Shown: positions 32,029 to 38,397 of the stretch, one piece after another
How the letters are laid out: every line of letters starts with the position of its first letter
Position numbering within the stretch: position 1 is the first letter of the stretch
Assembly (NCBI RefSeq): GCF_001950255.1
Contig: NZ_BDJK01000066.1
Span: 1 to 38,397, forward strand
Direction: 5' to 3'
Length of the DNA stretch: 38,397 bases
From: Carboxydothermus pertinax
Lineage (GTDB): Bacteria; Bacillota; Z-2901; Carboxydothermales; Carboxydothermaceae
Program-made: the position numbers and the translations under genes
The notes under the pieces: generated by a model
What the model saw: the letters and a program-made list of their open reading frames with translations, nothing else
The model's database searches: none
What the model was told of the DNA's origin: nothing

Positions 32029-33357
32029 TAATTCGATGTCTATCTTGTACGCCGGCGAGCTCTGGAAAATCCTTTTTTTAAATAAATCTCCCGGACCCAA
32101 GCCTTCTACCCAGGCCACCAGACCATTTATCTCAAGAATGACTAGACGGTCCCTTAAATCTTTAGGAATTTTTAAGTCAATTAGCCATTCTTTTAGCTTT
32201 TTGGTATGGCCCTTAAAAGTAAAACGATCGCCGGGTCTCCGATTGCGCACTACTACTAAACTTTTTTCTTTAAGCATTAAATCAAAGTTATCTTGCGGGG
32301 CAGGGGTTATTATTATCTTTTTCCCCACTTCTGGAATTTCCATCTGGCCCGGAGGAGTTATTTCATAAAAAAACTTAATATTTTGCCAGAAATTCTTTGC
32401 TTCGAAATAAAGCTTACCGTAAGATAGTCTCGCCCGAATACCCCGGGGCAGCATTAGATAGCGGGTGCCCTTTAAATCACTACAAAACGCGAGTAAACTT
32501 TCAATATGCTCCTGGTACAAATCTCTTTTAGTTCCGGTAGCTTCTTCCCAGAACTTCCTTAAAATAAGCCCAGCTTCAGCAGAGGATAAATTTTGTAATA
32601 TCCTTACATCAAGATATCCCTGTCCATCGTAACCATATACTTTTTGCCATAATTCCTTTAAATGCTTCTCTAAGACCTGGTTTTCCTCCTGTTTAATTTG
32701 GGCCAGGTTAAAAAGTCGCTCCTCAATATCCGTGCCAAATTCTTCATTAATATAGGGGAAAAGCTTTAAGCGTACTTTATTGCGCAGGTATTTTGGTACA
32801 AGGTTTGAAGAATCAACTCTATAAGGTATTCTTTCTTCCTCTAAAAAAGCCATAACTTCCCGGCGAAAGACTGAAAACAAAGGCCGGATTATCTTCCCCC
32901 GTACCGGCCAGATCCCACATAAACCTTCTGTTCCAGCTCCCCGCAGGATATTCATCATCACCGTTTCTGCCACATCTGACGCGGTATGGGCTAAAGCAAT
33001 TTTGGTAGCCCCGGTTTTCTCCAGAATTTCGAAAAAAAACTCGTATCTTCTCCTCCTAGCTTCGGCTTGAAGGTTTTCGGTAGCAGTTTTTAAGGAACAA
33101 AGCTTTTTGGTATGAAATTTTAACCCATGTTTTTGGGAAAACTCCTGGACAAGCTGTTCATCCAGGTCACTTTCCCTACCTCGAAGCCCATGATTTACGT
33201 GGGCAACTTCAATCTCAATTCCTACTTCTTCCCGATACTTCAGCAAACAAAAAAGGAGAGCCATGGAGTCAGGGCCACCGGAAACCCCTACTACCACTTT
33301 CTCTCCGGGATTTATCATTTTATATTTCCTAACGGTACTGAGAAATTTGGTGTACAA
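32014..33357 (-). CDS. tilS: tRNA(Ile)-lysidine synthetase
   Basis: TilS converts the wobble cytidine of the CAU-anticodon tRNA(Ile) to lysidine, so that it reads AUA. The protein has the PP-loop ATPase motif GVSGGPDSMALLF, then HVNHGLRGRESDLDE, IALAHTASDVAETVMMNILRG (the usual HxxDDQxET block), the NRxR-like YLRNKVRLKLFP segment and a C-terminal TilS domain (VVVRNRRPGDRFT). I chose TTG at 33355-33357, eight bases after AAGGAG, giving 447 residues; the frame is open to 33393. The start overlaps the spoIIE end by 29 bp, so translation is probably coupled. Confidence 0.94.
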   Translation of the reverse strand: MYTKFLSTVRKYKMINPGEKVVVGVSGGPDSMALLFCLLKYREEVGIEIEVAHVNHGLRGRESDLDEQLVQEFSQKHGLKFHTKKLCSLKTATENLQAEARRRRYEFFFEILEKTGATKIALAHTASDVAETVMMNILRGAGTEGLCGIWPVRGKIIRPLFSVFRREVMAFLEEERIPYRVDSSNLVPKYLRNKVRLKLFPYINEEFGTDIEERLFNLAQIKQEENQVLEKHLKELWQKVYGYDGQGYLDVRILQNLSSAEAGLILRKFWEEATGTKRDLYQEHIESLLAFCSDLKGTRYLMLPRGIRARLSYGKLYFEAKNFWQNIKFFYEITPPGQMEIPEVGKKIIITPAPQDNFDLMLKEKSLVVVRNRRPGDRFTFKGHTKKLKEWLIDLKIPKDLRDRLVILEINGLVAWVEGLGPGDLFKKRIFQSSPAYKIDIELLKSC

Positions 33358-35758
33358 CCTGTTCACTCCTTGTTTTTTCAAAAAAGCGGGCAACTATTAC
33401 TGTTTGGTCATCAAAAACTACATTTTGATGGCGAAGTTTAGCATGGGCAAGCAAATATTCGGCTAAAAGTTCGGGAGAAAAATCTTCCTCCTCCAACAGA
33501 ATCTTAATTACGCGCTCCTCTCCCCCGAGGGCATCTAACAGTCCATCGCTCATTAATACCAGAAGGTCTCCGGGAAACAGGAGTTGATACCGCTCTTTTA
33601 GTTTTAAGTCAATACCACTACCTAAAGGCAAATTTTCACCAGCTATTTTTTCAACTGCCGCTCCCCGTTTTAAAAAAGAAGTTACAGCACCCCGTTTATA
33701 AAAAGTTACCTGACGACTTATAAGGTCTACCAAAGCTAAATCTAAGGTTAAATACCGCTCCTGCCGGTTTTTTAGCCTAATTAAAGCATCTACCGCCTCC
33801 AGGGCTTTTAGGGGACTTAAACCAAAGGATAATAGCCGTTCCACCATAATAAGGCAGGCACTGCTCTCCCTGCGGGCAAGCTCCCCGCTACCCATCCCAT
33901 CGGATAGCATTAAGATAAGCTTCCCGGGGGAATAACGGACCACCCGGTAGCTATCCCCGGAAACCGCTTCCCCGGTTTTTACCGCCATTCCAATTCCAAT
34001 TCTACCCTCTAACTCTTCTCTAGGCAAGTAGTTTAAGTTGCATTCCCCTCCGTCTCTTTGCCCACACCGTTTTTGTAGCAGGATAAATTCGCCTCCGGTC
34101 TCTTCTCCAAGGATTTGGGGTATTTTGTTCTGGCAGGGTTTATTTCCAGGGCATTTTAAGGTTTTTATTTCTACCATAAGTCCCCTTCCTCCCGAAGGTT
34201 TGGCTAAAACCGTAACTACCGGTAAATTTTCTTCACAAAGCCTTCTAAAGATTTTTACCGAGTTTTTCTGGTCATAAAGAAAATCCAAATCCAATGCCCG
34301 ATTTAATTCTAAAAATATTTCACCAACTCCCTTTAACTGGTGCTTGGTAAGCTGTTCTTCTTCAAAAAGCTTTTTCTGCCAGCGGCTTTTTTCCTTCTCC
34401 ATTAAGTAAACACAAATAAGTTCGTTTAATAGCTCGTTTATCCTGAGGCAACGTTTATAAAAAAACCCGGGAACATCAGACTTATTAATCTGCCCTTTAT
34501 TTTCTAAAATCGTTAGCATTTCTAAAAGAGCATGGTAAGTTCCAAAAAACTCCCGTTCCCAGCAAAGTCGGGTAAATGTACAGGTTGAGCAAGTTTTTTT
34601 GGGAAAACGTTCCACTACCTCTTCAATGCGAAACTCCGGAATTACTTCCGGTGCTAAAGTAGTCGCAAGCTCTAAGAAAGAATTTCCCAAATCCAAAAAT
34701 AATTCCCGGCACTCGGTCATTCGTTCTTTGGCAACTTCTCTTGGCTGATCTAAGAAAAGCCTGAATTTCCTAGTAAAACCATCAAGGGCTTCTTTAAGTC
34801 CCTCTAAATATTTTCCAGGTAAAAGTAAAAATATTCCGGCTGCTACTACACTTTGGTACGTAAAAGCTTTTATGGTTGAGAGATTTTGTAGGTAAAAGGC
34901 CAGAGCCACATCGGCCATTAAAAAACCCACCACTGCCCCAATTCTTTTAAACTCACGGAAAATCCCGGCCAATAGCCCGGCAAAGGTATAAACTCCTATG
35001 TCCGCTAAAGCCTGGCCATTTCCAAAGCAAAGAATAACACCTAAAACAGCTCCTCCAGCCGCGCCCAATCCCGGTCCCCCGATAAAAGCTGTCAAGAGCA
35101 CTAAAAAACGTATTAAAGTGCCTTTGACCTCAAGGGGGCCTAAAAAAAGCTTGGGAAAACCAATTAACGCCGTACCTATCACAAACAATACCGGTAAAAA
35201 CTCTTCTCCCGCTCCAATTCTTCCCGGACCACCTTTTAAAACTGGAAAAGCCCAGAAAAATATGACACTTAAAACTCCAGCAAAGGACGCCTCAAGGCCG
35301 ATTTTAACAAAATCCAGAGGAGTTCCGGAAAAGCTTTTGTCAAAATACACTCCAAAGAAGGCTATGACCAAAAACACCAGCAGCGGTAAAACAAGAGCCT
35401 TTTTTTTAAAGTTTAAGTTCTTAAGGAGAAATCCTCCTAAGGTAAACAAAACCACATACTGGGAAAATTTAAACATAAAAAGCCCTTCGGATAAAACCAT
35501 CAACTGCCCTAGGAACACAAACATTGACACCAAGAGCGACTCACCTATACCTAAATACGCCACCGCCGCCCCCAAAAACGCTGGCCCAAAAGGATACAAA
35601 TCACCCACCAAAGACGCTCGGCCCAAAGAAAAAGCTAATAACATAACCACCAGATCTCGAAGGCTGATATTTACTTTAAGCTTGGGGCCAGGCTTTTTTA
35701 TGTCATGAAACTTTATATTTATTTTTTTTCGCTTAAAGGGATAAATTTTAGTTTCCAA
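33329..35758 (-). CDS. spoIIE: Stage II sporulation protein E, PP2C-type phosphatase
   Basis: SpoIIE sits at the asymmetric septum and dephosphorylates SpoIIAA, which frees sigma-F in the forespore. The 809-residue protein has about ten membrane helices in the first 330 residues, a central regulatory region, and a C-terminal PP2C domain with LMLSDGMGSGELARRES and LLVLMSDGLLDALGG carrying the metal-binding Asp residues. Length matches Bacillus SpoIIE (827). The start is TTG, eight bases after AAGGAGG. The promoter upstream has the 21-bp spacing known for Spo0A-activated spoIIE. A cluster KTCSTCTFTRLCW in the central region contains the family's conserved cysteines. Confidence 0.96.
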   Translation of the reverse strand: METKIYPFKRKKINIKFHDIKKPGPKLKVNISLRDLVVMLLAFSLGRASLVGDLYPFGPAFLGAAVAYLGIGESLLVSMFVFLGQLMVLSEGLFMFKFSQYVVLFTLGGFLLKNLNFKKKALVLPLLVFLVIAFFGVYFDKSFSGTPLDFVKIGLEASFAGVLSVIFFWAFPVLKGGPGRIGAGEEFLPVLFVIGTALIGFPKLFLGPLEVKGTLIRFLVLLTAFIGGPGLGAAGGAVLGVILCFGNGQALADIGVYTFAGLLAGIFREFKRIGAVVGFLMADVALAFYLQNLSTIKAFTYQSVVAAGIFLLLPGKYLEGLKEALDGFTRKFRLFLDQPREVAKERMTECRELFLDLGNSFLELATTLAPEVIPEFRIEEVVERFPKKTCSTCTFTRLCWEREFFGTYHALLEMLTILENKGQINKSDVPGFFYKRCLRINELLNELICVYLMEKEKSRWQKKLFEEEQLTKHQLKGVGEIFLELNRALDLDFLYDQKNSVKIFRRLCEENLPVVTVLAKPSGGRGLMVEIKTLKCPGNKPCQNKIPQILGEETGGEFILLQKRCGQRDGGECNLNYLPREELEGRIGIGMAVKTGEAVSGDSYRVVRYSPGKLILMLSDGMGSGELARRESSACLIMVERLLSFGLSPLKALEAVDALIRLKNRQERYLTLDLALVDLISRQVTFYKRGAVTSFLKRGAAVEKIAGENLPLGSGIDLKLKERYQLLFPGDLLVLMSDGLLDALGGEERVIKILLEEEDFSPELLAEYLLAHAKLRHQNVVFDDQTVIVARFFEKTRSEQVVHQISQYR

Positions 35759-35790
35759 AAAAAATCCTCCTTTTTCAAGGCTCCTAGATA

Positions 35791-35823
35791 ATTATAGCCT
35801 TTCAAGGAGGAAATTTTTGTCAA
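35791..35823 (-). promoter_or_regulatory. Spo0A-type spoIIE promoter with 21-bp spacer
   Basis: On the minus strand TTGACA (35818-35823) and TATAAT (35791-35796) are perfect sigma-A hexamers separated by 21 bp. In Bacillus subtilis the spoIIE promoter has this abnormal spacing and depends on phosphorylated Spo0A. TTTTGTCAATT over the -35 (plus strand) resembles a 0A box. Confidence 0.72.
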
Positions 35824-35833
35824 TTTAAAGTTT

Positions 35834-36712
35834 TTAGACCTTATTTTCTTTCGACACCATCATTTCCCTGAGCCTTCCTAAGAGCAAATCTCCTTCGCCC
35901 ACTATAAGCTTTGGTATCTTTGCCGTTTTTAATACTTCTATTAAGATTTTATTGCCATAAACAATAATGTCGGCCCGTTCGGGCAAAAGCCCCGGTACCA
36001 TTTTTCGCTCCTCTAAAGGAAGGCTTTCTAAAAAATTGTGAAGCTCAATAAGCCTACTTAAAGACAATACGTGGCCTTCTACTTTTTGCGGGTCATACTG
36101 TTCCAGGCGTAAATCAATAGCTGCTAAACTCGTCGCCGTCCCCCCTACTGCCACTAGCGGTTCTTTTAGATAAGAACTTATTTTTTGCACAAATTCCCGG
36201 AGGGTATGAAGTAGCAGGAACTTATCAGAAGCCTCCATTAACCTTACTGCGCCAACCGGCAAGCTTTGAAACCTAGTCTTCCCTTCTTCCTGCCAGATAA
36301 ACTCAATACTGCCTCCCCCTAAGTCTAAAACCGAAGGTTCCTTTAAGAAAGATAGAGCATACCTTACTCCCTGATAAGAATAATAAGCTTCCTCTTCCCC
36401 TGTTAAAATTTCAAGGTTAGTACCACAAGCTTCCTTTACTTTCCGGACAAAAACCTCTTGATTTTTGGCATCCCGGGCAGCACTGGTGGCCAATATTACG
36501 ATTTCATCGGTAAAACACCGGGCTTTTTCGATAAATTCTAAAACTGCCCGGAGGGTCCGCTCCATTGCTTCTTCTTTTAAATAACCAGAATTTATCCCTT
36601 CCCCTAAACGGGTGGTTTTTAAATCCCGATATTGCTCAACCAATTGACCATTTTTGAAGTATCCAACTAATATCCTTACCGAATTAGTACCAATATCAAT
36701 TACCGCTGGCAT
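35834..36712 (-). CDS. Ppx/GppA family phosphatase
   Basis: This family hydrolyses inorganic polyphosphate or pppGpp. The 292-residue protein has the actin-like ATPase fold with PAVIDIGTNSVRILVG (phosphate 1), VILATSAARDAKN, VLDLGGGSIEFIW (phosphate 2) and AVGGTATSLAAIDL. It is the short single-module form, without the C-terminal HD domain of enterobacterial Ppx/GppA. ATG at 36710-36712 lies five bases after AGGG and overlaps the upstream gene's last 17 bp; a TTG eight codons earlier is less likely. Substrate preference cannot be read. Confidence 0.88.
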   Translation of the reverse strand: MPAVIDIGTNSVRILVGYFKNGQLVEQYRDLKTTRLGEGINSGYLKEEAMERTLRAVLEFIEKARCFTDEIVILATSAARDAKNQEVFVRKVKEACGTNLEILTGEEEAYYSYQGVRYALSFLKEPSVLDLGGGSIEFIWQEEGKTRFQSLPVGAVRLMEASDKFLLLHTLREFVQKISSYLKEPLVAVGGTATSLAAIDLRLEQYDPQKVEGHVLSLSRLIELHNFLESLPLEERKMVPGLLPERADIIVYGNKILIEVLKTAKIPKLIVGEGDLLLGRLREMMVSKENKV

Positions 36713-37022
36713 TTGATCCCTGTCCCTTCTTTTCAATCACTATTACTTTTTCTCCAGGTTTTACAAAGCCCATTTCCCGGGCCCTGGCTTCCAGGTATGA
36801 ACTATTTTTAAGCCTTTTGATATCGGCCAGTAACTTCTCGTTGTCCAGTTTCAGTTCATAAACTTCGTCAGAAAGGTCTTTTACTTCCCGGTGCATGATA
36901 TAAAGTTTTTGTACTTCCAGACCAAAACTTACCATGATATATAAAAGAAATAGCAGAATAACCGTTGACCAAAAAGATTTTTTCCCTTTATATTTACCCT
37001 TTCCGGCAGAATATCGCGACAT
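36696..37022 (-). CDS. divIC: DivIC/FtsB-like septum formation initiator
   Basis: 108 residues: basic N-terminal cytoplasmic tail (SRYSAGKGKYKGKKSFW), one helix (STVILLFLLYIMVSFGLEV), then an extracytoplasmic coiled coil (EVKDLSDEVYELKLDNEKLLADIKRL) and the DivIC-type ending ARAREMGFVKPGEKVIVI. DivIC pairs with FtsL at the division site. In Bacillus divIC follows yabP-yabQ in the same neighbourhood. It starts two bases after the HTH gene's stop and shares its transcript. Confidence 0.88.
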   Translation of the reverse strand: MSRYSAGKGKYKGKKSFWSTVILLFLLYIMVSFGLEVQKLYIMHREVKDLSDEVYELKLDNEKLLADIKRLKNSSYLEARAREMGFVKPGEKVIVIEKKGQGSNASGN

Positions 37023-37024
37023 TA

Positions 37025-37255
37025 TTAATCCTCCCCTTCTTCACCGGGATCGAAAAGCCCTAAATGATCGCCCGGAATCACAATTACTACTTGATATCCT
37101 TTGCTTTTTGCTCGATTGTAAAGTGTCGCCACCGAACTTACATTAATTTTGAGCTTTTTGGCTATTTGCTCATTGCTATGTCCCATTTCTTTTAACACTA
37201 CCACTTGCCGTTCCCGAAAACTTAATTTTTCTGCTCCCCGAATCTCAATTTGCAT
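37025..37255 (-). CDS. Small helix-turn-helix protein, LuxR/sigma-70 region 4-like
   Basis: 76 residues. LSFRERQVVVLKEMGHSNEQIAKKLKINVSSVATLYNRAKSKGYQ is a tetrahelical HTH like LuxR or sigma-70 region 4; the rest is a short acidic tail (PGDHLGLFDPGEEGED). There is no sensor domain. It lies between yabQ and divIC, a slot with no equivalent in Bacillus, and its promoter region is filled by five phased DnaA-box-like 9-mers. It may regulate its own operon; the target is unknown. AAGGTGAAGATAA precedes ATG. Confidence 0.78.
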   Translation of the reverse strand: MQIEIRGAEKLSFRERQVVVLKEMGHSNEQIAKKLKINVSSVATLYNRAKSKGYQVVIVIPGDHLGLFDPGEEGED

Positions 37256-37277
37256 TTATCTTCACCTTATATACAAT

Positions 37278-37341
37278 TTATCCACAGCTTATTAACACTT
37301 GTGGACAACTTTTGGACAAGTTATGGACAAAATGTGGACAA
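37278..37341. promoter_or_regulatory. Cluster of five DnaA-box-like 9-mers in 11-bp phase
   Basis: A perfect DnaA box TTATCCACA at 37278-37286 is followed by four copies of TNTGGACAA on the opposite strand at 37300, 37311, 37322 and 37333, each exactly 11 bp apart. Two of these are TGTGGACAA, one mismatch from TGTGGATAA. The first box is 22 bp from the next, keeping phase. The cluster fills the 109-bp gap between yabQ and the HTH gene. Confidence 0.7.
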
Positions 37342-37364
37342 AATCTTAATAATTCTATTCGCCT

Positions 37365-37691
37365 TTATTTTCGTTTTTCCTCTCGAACTGGTGTTTTGTT
37401 TAAAATAAAATAATATAAAACTATTCCGGTAATTATTCCCAGAAAGCCATAACTTCTTACTTCCCCCTGGGCTAAAAAAAGAAAATACCCCACAAGAAAA
37501 CTTCCCACCAAAAGAAAATAAAATATATCCCCGATAAAATAGGGAAGGAACTTTTTCTTTCGCCGGTATTTACGTTTTAATAAACGATTTTCCAAAAAAT
37601 AAAGGCCGCAAAAGAAAAACCCCAGAGCTACGGCCACGAAAAATAAAATAATTTCCCGTAAAGGAGTTTCTAACGAAACAGGCGCTCCCAA
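37365..37691 (-). CDS. yabQ: Spore cortex biosynthesis protein YabQ
   Basis: YabQ is a forespore-envelope membrane protein needed for cortex formation. The 108-residue protein has three to four helices (EIILFFVAVALGFFFCGLYF and two or more in LPYFIGDIFYFLLVGSFLVG to the end) with a basic loop LLKRKYRRKKKF between the first two. The short length and adjacency to yabP support the call. The start is TTG inside the last codons of yabP (22-bp overlap), implying translational coupling. Confidence 0.82.
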   Translation of the reverse strand: MGAPVSLETPLREIILFFVAVALGFFFCGLYFLENRLLKRKYRRKKKFLPYFIGDIFYFLLVGSFLVGYFLFLAQGEVRSYGFLGIITGIVLYYFILNKTPVREEKRK

Positions 37692-37948
37692 ACCCCTTTG
37701 CCCCTTTCTTTAGCTTTAGGTCCTTCTTCGGGATAGGAAAATTCTTTTAAAAAGCCTTCTACTGTGAGGTTTCCTGACTCCAGATTTAGCTCCGTAATAA
37801 AAAGGCCTTCTCCCTTTAGCACGATAAAACCCTGTACACTTTCTACCAATATCTCCTCATCATTAAAACTTAAAACCTGCTTTATTCCAGTGAGAATTAT
37901 CGTTTTGCGGTCCCGGATTTCCACTTTATGTTTAACAGTCTCGTCCAT
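37670..37948 (-). CDS. yabP: Sporulation protein YabP
   Basis: 92 residues from ATG at 37946-37948, preceded by GGGGGGAG; the frame is open to 38023 but without a ribosome site. The YabP/YqfC pattern is clear: HKVEIRDRKTIILTGIKQVLSF, then EEILVESVQGFIVLKGEGL and ESGNLTVEGFLKEFSY. YabP is a sigma-E-controlled protein of the mother cell involved in spore coat or cortex assembly. It is cotranscribed with yabQ and lies after a hairpin that ends the spoIID-like gene. Confidence 0.88.
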   Translation of the reverse strand: MDETVKHKVEIRDRKTIILTGIKQVLSFNDEEILVESVQGFIVLKGEGLFITELNLESGNLTVEGFLKEFSYPEEGPKAKERGKGVWERLFR

Positions 37949-37982
37949 GTTTTCTCCCCCCTTCGGCCTTATAAAATAATAT

Positions 37983-38008
37983 GCGGGCACAACCGAAGTT
38001 ATGCCCGC
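37983..38008 (-). terminator. Probable terminator after the SpoIID-like gene
   Basis: On the minus strand GCGGGCA and TGCCCGC form a 7-bp stem with a 12-base loop, followed by ATATTATTTTATAA. The T tract is imperfect, so read-through into yabP is possible. Confidence 0.55.
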
Positions 38009-38013
38009 CAATT

Positions 38014-38397
38014 TTACCGCCAAAGTTTTTTAATCTCAATATCTTTATAGTAAAACCCGATAATATCCTCGGGAGTTTTACCTTCATTGGCCATTTTCTT
38101 GGCCCCCCACTGGCAAAGCCCAACCCCATGCCCGAACCCTTTACCTTCCATAATAAGCTTGCCGTTTTCAATGGAAGCTTTAGTTAATAGGGTAGACCGC
38201 ATTTTCTCGGGCCCAATCGCCAATCTAATTGCTGGAGCATTGACAGTAATTGCACCTAACCGCATCATAAGTACCCGCCCACTCTTACCCCGGGAAATTA
38301 TTTTTACCGAAGGATTAGGGCCGGGATCTTGTTTAATTTGCCCTTTTAAAGCCCTTCTTAGTTCCTCCCAGGGAACTTCTACCCGCCAGTGGCGGTT
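38014..38397 (-). CDS. spoIID: SpoIID/LytB domain protein, C-terminal part (runs off the window)
   Basis: The frame is open from the right edge to 38014, giving 127 residues of the C-terminus: NRHWRVEVPWEELRRALKG, VKIISRGKSGRVLMM, then EGKGFGHGVGLCQWGAKKMA. The latter is the SpoIID peptidoglycan lytic-transglycosylase signature. SpoIID degrades septal peptidoglycan during engulfment. A shorter version starting at the internal ATG (38268) would cut this domain, so the real start lies outside the window. Paralogues exist in this family, so it may be a SpoIID-related protein rather than SpoIID itself. Confidence 0.85.
   Translation of the reverse strand, partial: NRHWRVEVPWEELRRALKGQIKQDPGPNPSVKIISRGKSGRVLMMRLGAITVNAPAIRLAIGPEKMRSTLLTKASIENGKLIMEGKGFGHGVGLCQWGAKKMANEGKTPEDIIGFYYKDIEIKKLWR

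Noticed and set aside
34998-35708. 236-codon plus-strand frame opposite spoIIE
   Set aside because: It is composed mostly of Lys/Pro/Thr/Asn codons opposite membrane-helix codons and has no ribosome site; spoIIE is certain on the other strand.

Overview
The window looks like a chromosomal segment of a thermophilic, anaerobic, spore-forming Firmicute with many c-type cytochromes. Gene content and protein style suggest Carboxydothermus or a close relative, but this is recognition, not a database match. AT-rich intergenic DNA, strong GGAGG ribosome sites, frequent TTG/GTG starts and sporulation genes (spoIIE, yabP, yabQ, spoIID) all fit. No tRNA, rRNA, CRISPR array or insertion sequence was seen.

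Layout. (1) 1-8.2 kb: nrfHA nitrite reductase on the minus strand. Divergent to it are a UROD/MetE-like protein and a HAD hydrolase, then pgi on the minus strand, then an MFS exporter, a short cis-prenyltransferase, a DUF134-NifX fusion and a DUF3343 protein. (2) 8.2-11.6 kb: two minus-strand multiheme cytochromes. One is a membrane-anchored protein with 19 CXXCH sites plus one CX3CH. The other is an octaheme-tetrathionate-reductase-like cytochrome with a C-terminal SH3 domain. (3) 12-14.9 kb: a TPP-riboswitch-controlled thiT-thiN operon and a DEAD-box helicase with a long hairpin-rich leader. (4) 14.9-16.7 kb: a NapH-like polyferredoxin behind a CRP/FNR-family palindrome, and a methyltransferase. 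(5) 16.7-27 kb: a five-gene minus-strand operon (O-antigen-ligase/TPR protein, 10-heme and 14-heme NapC-type cytochromes, TPR protein, NHL protein) with two small membrane or secreted proteins downstream. Divergent from it is a secreted 12-heme cytochrome. (6) 27-29.5 kb: two paralogous chemoreceptor-like proteins. (7) 29.5-38.4 kb: ndk, ftsH, tilS, spoIIE, ppx/gppA-like, divIC-like, an HTH protein, yabQ, yabP and partial spoIID. This resembles the Bacillus spoIIE-divIC-yabPQ neighbourhood.

How it works together. Seven cytochrome genes carry 72 CXXCH motifs, one CXXCK and one CX3CH. Several (nrfH and the 19-, 14- and 10-heme proteins) start with the NapC/NrfH-type CXXCHxM first heme that takes electrons from menaquinol. 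The likely theme is electron export: quinol to membrane cytochrome to wall-bound or secreted multiheme protein, with NrfA as a dedicated nitrite/ammonium branch. The best candidate for an undescribed system is the 17.4-27 kb block. It pairs membrane and secreted multihemes with a PglL/WaaL-like polytopic protein and NHL/TPR scaffolds, as if one locus encoded conduit, assembly factors and a possible glycosyltransferase.

The most striking non-coding signals are five DnaA-box-like 9-mers in 11-bp phase before the HTH-divIC genes (37278-37341), a spoIIE promoter with the unusual 21-bp spacer known from Spo0A-dependent promoters (35791-35823), a TGTGA-N6-TCACA site centred near -41.5 (14891-14906), a terminator-like hairpin inside the 10-heme gene, and 16-bp tandem repeats in front of the 19-heme gene.
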